DNA of 64,000 nt, taken from Caballeronia concitans. Its GTDB lineage: Bacteria; Pseudomonadota; Gammaproteobacteria; Burkholderiales; Burkholderiaceae. Below the pieces are notes generated by a model that searched no databases, had not been told where the DNA came from, and was given only the letters and a program-made list of their open reading frames with translations. Position 1 is the stretch's first letter, and each line of letters starts with the position of its first letter. A program made the translations under genes and the position numbers. The DNA lies in NCBI RefSeq assembly GCF_001544615.1, contig NZ_FCNV02000002.1, forward strand, positions 124,001-188,000, read 5' to 3'. Shown here piece after piece: positions 58,115 to 64,000 of this stretch.

Positions 58115-58909
58115 TTACATGTCGCTTTCCAGGAAGCGCTGCAGTTCGGCCGATTGCGGCGCGCGCATGATTTGCGCATCGCCTCGTTCCCACACACGCC
58201 CCTGATGCATGAAAAGAATCTGGTCCGCGACATTGCGTGCAAAGCCCATCTCATGCGTGACCATGATCATGGTCATGCCGCCGGCGGCGAGACTCTCGAT
58301 TACGCGCAGCACTTCGCCGGTGAGTTGGGGATCGAGCGCGGACGTGACTTCGTCGAACAGCATCACCTTCGGCTGCATCGCGAGCGATCGCGCGATTGCC
58401 GCGCGTTGCTGCTGGCCGCCCGACAACTGCTCGGGATAGTGATGGGCCTTCTCAGCCAGTCCCACGCGCGCGATGGATTCGCGAGCCAATTCACGCGCGG
58501 CCGCTTTCGAGACCGACTTGGCGAGGCGCGGCGCGAGCGTGATGTTCTGCTCGACCGTCAAATGCGGAAACAGGTTGTACTGCTGGAACACGATGCCGAC
58601 GTCCAGTCGCAGCGCCTTGAGTGACACCGACGGATCATTCACGTGATGCCCGCATACGCTGATCTCGCCGCGGTCGATCACTTCGAGCCGGTTGATACAG
58701 CGCAGTGCCGTGCTCTTGCCGGAGCCGCTGGATCCGATGATGACGGTCACCGTGCCGCGTTCCACTTCGAAGCTCACCCCGTTCAGCACCTTGTTGGCGC
58801 CAAAGCTTTTGTGCACGTCCTTCAGGACCACCACGGCATCGGTCGCCTGCATGACGGCGTCAGCGGCCTTGGGCGTCTTTTCTTCGACGGATTGTGCGAA
58901 TTCAGTCAT
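58115..58909 (-). CDS. Polar amino acid-type ABC ATPase
   Basis: A 264-aa GlnQ/HisP-type ATPase: Walker A GSSGSGKST, Q-loop FQQYNLFPHLT, signature LSGGQQQR, Walker B MLFDEVTSALD and switch VTHEMGFA. The N-terminal 25 residues before VVVLKDVHKSFG are an unconserved extension. Its start overlaps the permease stop by 8 bp. Confidence 0.93.
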   Translation of the reverse strand: MTEFAQSVEEKTPKAADAVMQATDAVVVLKDVHKSFGANKVLNGVSFEVERGTVTVIIGSSGSGKSTALRCINRLEVIDRGEISVCGHHVNDPSVSLKALRLDVGIVFQQYNLFPHLTVEQNITLAPRLAKSVSKAAARELARESIARVGLAEKAHHYPEQLSGGQQQRAAIARSLAMQPKVMLFDEVTSALDPQLTGEVLRVIESLAAGGMTMIMVTHEMGFARNVADQILFMHQGRVWERGDAQIMRAPQSAELQRFLESDM

Positions 58910-59582
58910 GCGCGAAGGCCTCCAGTTTCAGGGTGCGCGCGAAACCAGCGCGGCGTTCGAGCGAGCGGCTAAGACGCGAAATCGGGTAGCACATAGCGAA
59001 GTACGCGGCGGCAATGATCAGATAGACGATGAACGGCTGAAACAGTGAGTTGTTGATGATTTGCCCCGAGCGCGCCAACTCGACGAAACCCACTACCGAT
59101 GCGAGCGACGTGTTTTTGATGATCTGCACCGAGAAGCCGACTGTCGGCGGTGTGGCGATCTTCACCGCCTGCGGCAAGATCACCCGGAACATGCGCTGGG
59201 TGCGCGTGAGCGCCAGGCACTCGGCCGCTTCCCATTGCGGCTTCGGCACGGATTCGATCGCGCCGCGCCAGATTTCGCCAAGATAGGCACCGACGTTGAT
59301 GGTCAGCGACGCGCCCGCCGCCAGTAGCGGCGAGATGGAAATGCCGATCGTGGGCAAACCGAAATACGTGACGAACATAATGACCAGCAGCGGCGTGCCC
59401 TGGATCAGTTGCACATAGCCCGTCGATATAACCCGCACAGCGCGTCGCGGCGAGATACGCGCCAGCGCGACTGCGAAGCCGAGAAGACCGCCGCCGACGA
59501 GCGCTACGAGCGACAACACCACGGTCCACAGCGCGCCGTCGAGCAGGAACTGAAGATGGTTGGCGTTCAGATGAAGGGACAT
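58902..59582 (-). CDS. Polar amino acid-type ABC permease (second)
   Basis: A 226-aa HisM/GlnP-type permease with five hydrophobic segments. VQLIQGTPLLVIMFVTYFGL and the loop WEAAECLALTRTQRMFRVIL followed by PQAVK are family signatures. ATG 59582 has GGAG upstream; the frame to 59663 is not hydrophobic and overlaps the neighbouring gene. It pairs with the permease upstream to form the channel. Confidence 0.92.
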   Translation of the reverse strand: MSLHLNANHLQFLLDGALWTVVLSLVALVGGGLLGFAVALARISPRRAVRVISTGYVQLIQGTPLLVIMFVTYFGLPTIGISISPLLAAGASLTINVGAYLGEIWRGAIESVPKPQWEAAECLALTRTQRMFRVILPQAVKIATPPTVGFSVQIIKNTSLASVVGFVELARSGQIINNSLFQPFIVYLIIAAAYFAMCYPISRLSRSLERRAGFARTLKLEAFAHD

Positions 59583-59605
59583 GAGTGGCTCCGAATGTTC
59601 CGTGC

Positions 59606-60283
59606 TCAAAGCGGCGTGCCGAGTTTCCGGCGGCGCGGAAACAGCGCCATGCCCAGCGCCCAAAAGCCGATCCGCATGAGCAGAGACAGCAGCACATAAG
59701 CCACCGCCACCACTAGATACGTCTCCAGCGGCCGGTACGTCTCGGACTGCACGAAGTTAGCCACGGCAGTCAGTTCTTCGGTGGAGATCTGCGAGCACAC
59801 CGACGAGGCCAGCATCATCAGCACGAACTGGCTGGTCAGCGCCGGGTAGACACGTTCAAGACCTGGCAGCAGGATCACATGCAGATAAACCTGAAATCGC
59901 GAGAGCCCGAGGCAATCGGCTGCTTCGACCTGGCCGCGCTGGATCGAATCGAATCCGGCCCGCATGATCTCCGCCGCATACGCGCCCACGTTGATGACCA
60001 GCGCGAGAATCGCCACCGTGATCGCGGAGAGCTTCAGGCCAACGCTGGACAAACCGAAGTACACGAGGAAGATCTGCACCAGCAGCGGCGTGTTGCGGAT
60101 CGCTTCGACATACGCGCCGCATATGCCCGCGATCCATGGATGCGAACTGCGCCTGCCGATCGCGCATCCGGTGCCGATGAAAAAGCCGAGCAGCGTTGCA
60201 GCGACCGCGAGTACCAGCGACAGCACCGCGCCATCGACGAGTTCGGGCCAGTGCGAAAGCACGACGGAAAAATCGAGGTTCAT
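59606..60283 (-). CDS. Polar amino acid-type ABC permease (first)
   Basis: A 225-aa permease of the same family, with YVEAIRNTPLLVQIFLVYFG and VEAADCLGLSRFQVYLHVIL as signatures. It differs clearly from its neighbour, so the channel is a heterodimer. It follows the reductase gene by 34 bp and precedes the second permease by 23 bp. Confidence 0.92.
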   Translation of the reverse strand: MNLDFSVVLSHWPELVDGAVLSLVLAVAATLLGFFIGTGCAIGRRSSHPWIAGICGAYVEAIRNTPLLVQIFLVYFGLSSVGLKLSAITVAILALVINVGAYAAEIMRAGFDSIQRGQVEAADCLGLSRFQVYLHVILLPGLERVYPALTSQFVLMMLASSVCSQISTEELTAVANFVQSETYRPLETYLVVAVAYVLLSLLMRIGFWALGMALFPRRRKLGTPL

Positions 60284-60317
60284 GGAACGAAGGCGCGCGC
60301 GGCGCTTGAGCGTTGGA

Positions 60318-61220
60318 CTAGCGCGAGGTCTGCGCGGTCATGCGGTCGTACACGGTGAAGAGCGCCTGATTGCCGTTGCGTCCTTCGCCGTGGGCGACCG
60401 CATCGAGATACTGGTTGGTCACCATCGCAGAGGCGGGCAGCGGCACGTTGAGCGCATGCGACTGCTCCTGCACCAGACGCAGATCCTTGAGCATCAGATC
60501 GATGCGGAAGCCCGCTGCGACGTCGCCTTCGATCATCGCGCGTCCGAGCTTGTCGAGCATCCACGATGCGGCCGAGCCGCCCATCAGCACGTCGCGCAAC
60601 TGGCTGAGATCGACGCCCGAAGCGCGGCCCAGCGCGATCGCCTCGCAGATTGCCTGAATATTGATGCCGCAAATGAGCTGATTGCACAGCTTGACCGTCT
60701 GCCCCGCGCCGCTCGTGCCGACGTGCGTGGTGGTCGTGCCCATGCCCTTGAAGAACGGCAACGCCATTTCGAAGCCCTGTGCCGTGCCGCCCGCCATGAT
60801 GGTCAGCGTGGCGTTCTTGGCTCCGATGGGACCGCCGGATACCGGCGCATCGACATATTCGATGCCTTGCGCGGCGCACGCGGCATGCATGCGCCGCTCG
60901 GCGACTGGCGCGATGGTACTCATATCGACGATCAGCTTTCCCGCCGGCGGATTCGCGAGCAAACCGCCCTCGCCCAGCACGACTGCCTCTACGTCAGGCG
61001 TGTTCGGCAGCATCGTGACGGCCGCGTCCGCGCCTTGCGCCGCATCCGCCACGCTGCTGGACGCGTGTGCGCCCAGCGCCGCGAGCTCGTCGACAGCTTC
61101 GCGGCGCACATCGAACACGCGCACCGCAAAACCTGCTTTCATCAGGTTCTGGGCCATGGAATGCCCCATGGTCCCGAGGCCAATGAAGCCCACCGTGCGC
61201 AACGCCGTGCTTTGTGTCAT
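60318..61220 (-). CDS. 3-hydroxyisobutyrate dehydrogenase-family reductase
   Basis: A 300-aa beta-hydroxyacid dehydrogenase. TVGFIGLGTMGHSMAQNLMK is the NAD(P) motif, DAPVSGGPIGAKNATLTIM the substrate motif, and GAGQTVKLCNQ contains the catalytic Lys. The family includes 3-HIBDH, tartronate semialdehyde reductase and L-threonate dehydrogenase (LtnD); sequence alone does not choose. Co-occurrence with an RpiB-like isomerase and kinase remnant hints at a C4-C5 sugar-acid substrate. It is the first enzyme gene after the regulator. Confidence 0.88.
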   Translation of the reverse strand: MTQSTALRTVGFIGLGTMGHSMAQNLMKAGFAVRVFDVRREAVDELAALGAHASSSVADAAQGADAAVTMLPNTPDVEAVVLGEGGLLANPPAGKLIVDMSTIAPVAERRMHAACAAQGIEYVDAPVSGGPIGAKNATLTIMAGGTAQGFEMALPFFKGMGTTTTHVGTSGAGQTVKLCNQLICGINIQAICEAIALGRASGVDLSQLRDVLMGGSAASWMLDKLGRAMIEGDVAAGFRIDLMLKDLRLVQEQSHALNVPLPASAMVTNQYLDAVAHGEGRNGNQALFTVYDRMTAQTSR

Positions 61221-61274
61221 CGAATCCTCTTCTGGTCTTTTATCGAGTATTGGGAACGCTGGCGACGCCTGCGC

Positions 61275-62000
61275 TCAGGATGAACGCCATTCGGTCGCGG
61301 CCTTGTGCCGGTACTCGTCGCCGATGCTGAAGTGCTCGCGAAGAACGCGATCCGCGGCCTCTTCGTCGCGATCCACCACGGCCTGAAAGATCCGCCGGTG
61401 GTCCGCGATCACGCGCGCCTTGATATCCGGATGCATCTGCACGGTTTCACGTCGATTTCGGTGCGAGTGGATCAGCAGTGCGGCGACGGTGCCATGCAGG
61501 TTGATTAGCGTTTTTGAGCCGCCCGCCTGAACGAGCGCTGCATGGAATTCGAAGTCGGCCTGACTGCCGAGTTCGACCTGATCCACAGTGGACTCGATAC
61601 GATCGATCGCGGCCCTCAAGCGTTCGAGATCGGCCAGCGTTGCGCGTCGACAGGCGAGCCGGATCGACTGGCATTCGATGGCTACACGTGCCTCCATGAC
61701 GTCTTCGACTACATCCTTCTCCTGCGCGAGTGCGAAGGCGAAGAACTCACCGAGGGTTGACACATCGGGTCGGCGTACGATGGTTCCGACTCGCTCCCGA
61801 ATCTCGACGGCCCCGATCATCGACAGAGCGCGAAGCGCTTCGCGTACCACCGGCCGACTCACGCCAAGCTCGAGCGCAAGCTCACGCTCCGGAATGAGCT
61901 TGTCGCCCGGCTGAATGCGCCCCTCCAGAAGTAGGTCCCAGAGAAAGGAGAAGACTTTCTCGAAGCCCTTACTGTCTTCTTCAGTCCGAACAATCTGCAT
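61275..62000 (-). CDS. GntR family regulator, FCD type
   Basis: A 241-aa regulator with winged HTH (KVFSFLWDLLLEG...LIPERELALELGVSRPVVREA) and FCD ligand domain (QADFEFHAALVQAGGSK, then a HxxxxxA helix with DHRRIFQAV and REHFSIGDEY). It is transcribed ahead of the reductase-ABC-rpiB operon with a 54-bp gap, so regulator and operon probably form one unit, and it is divergent from the CoA-transferase/lyase genes. ATG 62000 gives the usual FCD length; the frame continues to 62273 for 91 codons without matching the family. Confidence 0.88.
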   Translation of the reverse strand: MQIVRTEEDSKGFEKVFSFLWDLLLEGRIQPGDKLIPERELALELGVSRPVVREALRALSMIGAVEIRERVGTIVRRPDVSTLGEFFAFALAQEKDVVEDVMEARVAIECQSIRLACRRATLADLERLRAAIDRIESTVDQVELGSQADFEFHAALVQAGGSKTLINLHGTVAALLIHSHRNRRETVQMHPDIKARVIADHRRIFQAVVDRDEEAADRVLREHFSIGDEYRHKAATEWRSS

Positions 62001-62352
62001 GGAAATTTTCGCGGTCAAACCGTGGTAAGACCAGAAGGTAGAGGATGTCCTCCGTTCTGCCCATGCGGGCTTTCCCGGGGAAGCCATGCGGTATTGACCA
62101 TCACGGGCGACGAGTCGATCCATATCGTCGAGCACTTTCTCTGCCCACCGATTAAGTCGCTCAGCCTGCTGCGCGTCGACATGGGACACGCGCAAATCGT
62201 TGAAGTCGACTGGAGGGTTCGCTGGGCGGGCCGCGTGTCGCGGCTCAATCGAGACCGCCTTCGCATATGTCACGCGTACTCGACCGAAAGATGGTCGTCG
62301 AGTCCGTAGCGTGACCCTTCGCGGCCATAGACCGACTCTTGGTCACTCCGGA
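62001..62352. other. Upstream region of the GntR gene with an in-frame extension
   Basis: From 62273 to 62001 on the minus strand the GntR frame stays open and contains DFNDLRVSHVDAQQAERLNR and VARDGQYRMASPGKPAWAER, which looks more protein-like than a random GC shadow. It could be an N-terminal extension, a separate fragment or chance. No ribosome site supports a start at 62273. Confidence 0.3.
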
Positions 62353-62382
62353 TTGACTTACGAGCCGGACGAATACTATATT
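62353..62382 (+). promoter_or_regulatory. Sigma-70 promoter of the CoA-transferase/lyase genes
   Basis: TTGACT (62353-62358), an 18-bp spacer and TATATT (62377-62382) lie about 100 bp before the TTG start at 62485. A TCCGG...CCGGA inverted repeat (62347-62351 and 62365-62369) brackets the -35 and could be an operator, perhaps for the adjacent GntR protein. Confidence 0.55.
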
Positions 62383-62472
62383 GCGCCGACACCGGGAATG
62401 TAGCCTTCGTTTAAAACCCGAGAGAATCATGACGGTCCGTCGCGCCGACTATCTCGACGCTGCCAGAACCGC

Positions 62473-62487
62473 AGGAGGAGACCGTTG
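62473..62487 (+). promoter_or_regulatory. Strong ribosome binding site with TTG start
   Basis: AGGAGGAG (62473-62480) is followed after 4 bases by TTG (62485-62487). This is the only start in the region with such a site and fixes the 5' end of the deleted CoA-transferase frame. Confidence 0.65.
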
Positions 62488-62988
62488 CCGAATAGCACAG
62501 TCGTATCGCTTGCCGGGCCTCATCGTGCCGCGAGTCTGCCGCGACTCCGCACACTCCCGGTAGCCCGTACCGCGGAACAGCGCCGCCACGCTGCGCCCAT
62601 GACGTCTCCGCAAGGTATCTCGATGCCCTTCCACAGCGGCGCCGCCGGGCCGCTCAACGGCATTCGCGCCGACCGGATGGTCGACAGTTGGTTCGCTAGC
62701 GGCGCCCGCGAAGAGGCGCTCGCCGAGATGTGCGTACCATGCGTCCCCGCAGAGCCGGTCTATCACATCGCCGACGCCGTGACCGGCTCGCCCTTCCGCG
62801 ACAGCCAGGTTCTCGGCGAGGTCGAAGACCCAGAGTTCGGGCCGATGCCGATGCACAGCATAGTGTCGCGCCTGCCGGTTACACCAAGTGTCGGGCCGCG
62901 CGGCCAGCATGCCGATCAGGTTCTCTGCCCAGCCGGCTTCAAGGCAACGTCTATCGCCGGGCTGTGCGTCAAAGGAGCTTGCGCATGA
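62485..62988 (+). pseudogene. CaiB-type CoA-transferase with large internal deletion
   Basis: The 167-codon frame begins with a ribosome site. Its first part ends GAAGPLNGIR, the normal N-terminal motif of family III CoA-transferases (GPLxGIRVxDL). It then jumps near 62671 to MVDSWFASGAREEALAEM, AEPVYHIADAVTGSPFRDSQ and EVEDPEFGPMPMHSIVSRL, the C-terminal domain. About 280-300 residues, including the catalytic Asp region, are missing while the frame is kept. It cannot transfer CoA, but its stop overlaps the next start (ATGA), so translation may still feed the lyase gene. Confidence 0.75.
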
Positions 62989-63845
62989 TCCGCTCCCTGC
63001 TCTTCGTTCCGGCCAGTGCCGAACGTTTCGTCGCCAAGGCGCATCAACGCGGCGCCGACGCCATCATCCTTGACCTGGAAGACGCCATTCCGCCCGATGG
63101 CAAGCAAACTGCGCGCGCCGCTCTGGTCCATGCCGTGCCCCGAGTCGGCCGGGGCGGTGCGGCCGTGCTGGTGCGCATCAACAGCGAGCCCGAACTGCGC
63201 GATCTCGATGCGGTGGCCGCCTGCCGCGCGGGCGCCGCCGCGCTGCTCGTGCCAAAGGTCACCACGCCTGCGACGCTCGCTGCACTGGCGGATATCCTCG
63301 GGCCGGTCGAGCGTTCACTGGGACGCGAACCGCTTCGCTTCATGCCGCTCGTCGAAGACCCTGGCGCCGTGCTCGATGCCCGCGCGATCGCCGCAGGCCC
63401 GCGCGTCTTCGCGATCGCGACCGGCGGCGAGGACCTCGCAACCGAAATGGATGCCGAGCCCACCGCCGACATGCTGCGCCTGCCGAAACTGCTCGTGCAT
63501 CTGGCGGCGAAGGCGGCCGGCATCCGGTCGTTCGGCATGCTGCGTTCCGTGGCCAATTACACCGATACCGAGGCGATCGTCGCGAGCGCGCGCGAGGCCC
63601 GCTCGCTCGGGTTCGACGGCGCGTCTTGCATCCATCCGGCGGTGGTGCCGATCCTCAACGACGCCTTTTCGCCATCGCCCGCCGCAGTCGAGCGGGCACA
63701 TCGCATGGTCGCCGCGTTCGATGAAGCGGCGTCCGAAGGCCGGGGCGCGTTCACGTTCGACGGGGATATGGTCGACCTGCCGATCGTCGCACGCGCCCGA
63801 CGCCTCATTGCGCGCGCCGGCTCTCGCCCCGGCGAACTCGACTAA
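62985..63845 (+). CDS. HpcH/HpaI (CitE-like) aldolase/lyase family protein
   Basis: A 286-aa CitE-like barrel enzyme. SLLFVPASAERFVAKAHQRG, DAIILDLEDAIPPDGK (metal-binding DLED) and FMPLVEDPGAVLDARAIAAG fit the L-malyl-CoA/beta-methylmalyl-CoA lyase and citramalyl-CoA group; GFDGASCIHPAVVPILN is the usual C-terminal motif. It would cleave a hydroxyacyl-CoA to a CoA ester and glyoxylate, pyruvate or similar. The upstream CoA-transferase would supply the CoA ester but is broken. ATG 62985 overlaps it by 4 bp. Confidence 0.88.
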   Translation: MIRSLLFVPASAERFVAKAHQRGADAIILDLEDAIPPDGKQTARAALVHAVPRVGRGGAAVLVRINSEPELRDLDAVAACRAGAAALLVPKVTTPATLAALADILGPVERSLGREPLRFMPLVEDPGAVLDARAIAAGPRVFAIATGGEDLATEMDAEPTADMLRLPKLLVHLAAKAAGIRSFGMLRSVANYTDTEAIVASAREARSLGFDGASCIHPAVVPILNDAFSPSPAAVERAHRMVAAFDEAASEGRGAFTFDGDMVDLPIVARARRLIARAGSRPGELD

Positions 63846-63870
63846 TCAAGCCAAGACCGAAAATCCGCTC

Positions 63871-64000
63871 ATGCCCAATATCGTTCGTCCCCCGCGTTCC
63901 CTGCTGTTCGTCCCGGCAACCAGTCCGGACAAAGTCGAAAAGGCGCTGGCCAGCGCCGCCGACGGCGTGATCGTCGATCTGGAAGACGCGGTGGCAGTCG
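63871..64000 (+). CDS. Second CitE-like lyase (5' part)
   Basis: The gene runs off the window after 43 codons. RSLLFVPATSPDKVEKALAS and DGVIVDLEDAVAV repeat the N-terminal motifs of the preceding gene, so the two are tandem paralogues 25 bp apart. Divergence between them suggests distinct substrates or an old duplication. Confidence 0.85.
   Translation, partial: MPNIVRPPRSLLFVPATSPDKVEKALASAADGVIVDLEDAVAV

Overview
The window is GC-rich, densely coded DNA from a Burkholderiaceae-type betaproteobacterium, most like Paraburkholderia or Caballeronia. This rests on gene content, codon use and synteny style, not on a marker gene. No rRNA, tRNA, CRISPR array, intact insertion sequence or prophage was seen. 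It reads as accessory catabolic chromosome or megaplasmid: self-contained degradation modules, each with its own transporter and regulator, separated by short stretches of decayed genes.

Layout. 1-5029: biotin-independent malonate decarboxylase operon mdcA(partial)-B-C-D-E-G-H, tightly overlapping. 5055-7940: pirin and an isochorismatase-fold hydrolase, with a divergent LysR regulator. 8116-8712: a ParB-like (ParBc_2) protein. 8739-20652: reductive pyrimidine catabolism. A RutR-like TetR regulator diverges from a Zn carbamoylase, preT-preA, an NCS1 permease and dihydropyrimidinase; a convergent operon encodes a NitT/TauT-type ABC importer and an amidase. 21217-26189: a Crp/Fnr regulator, a regulator fragment, an atypical SDR and a UvrA-like ATPase. 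26690-33322: GntR regulator diverging from a branched-chain-amino-acid-type ABC importer whose permease and ATPase are fused, plus a 3-hydroxyacyl-CoA dehydrogenase-like enzyme. 33935-36826: secreted YncE/phosphoesterase protein. 37150-39086: polysaccharide deacetylase and glycosyltransferase.

39262-47632: phthalate 4,5-dioxygenase pathway (ophA1, ophA2, ophB, ophC), an AAHS permease, an ACS permease and a MarR regulator. The same GATATC-centred palindrome lies in both promoter regions and is probably the MarR operator. The enzymes convert phthalate to protocatechuate; ring cleavage is not encoded here. 48098-51892: an MFS exporter, a broken acetyltransferase, a YncE-like lipoprotein and a glycine-zipper protein.

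52572-56383: ACS permease, SAF-domain oxidoreductase and divergent LysR. 56540-62000: an operon led by its own FCD-type GntR regulator, then a 3-hydroxyisobutyrate-dehydrogenase-family reductase, a polar-amino-acid-type ABC importer, an RpiB-like isomerase and the remains of a PfkB kinase. 62485-64000: divergent from it, a CaiB-type CoA-transferase gene with a large internal deletion, coupled to two tandem CitE-like lyase genes, the second cut by the window end.

No clearly new defence or mobile system is visible. The most useful non-routine observations are the shared phthalate-regulon operator, the set of recognisable pseudogenes (CoA-transferase, PfkB kinase, GNAT, MmyB-type regulator, TonB receptor), several unassigned palindromes, the SDR lacking its catalytic tyrosine, and the uncharacterised carbohydrate- or hydroxy-acid-like cluster at 52.5-64 kb.
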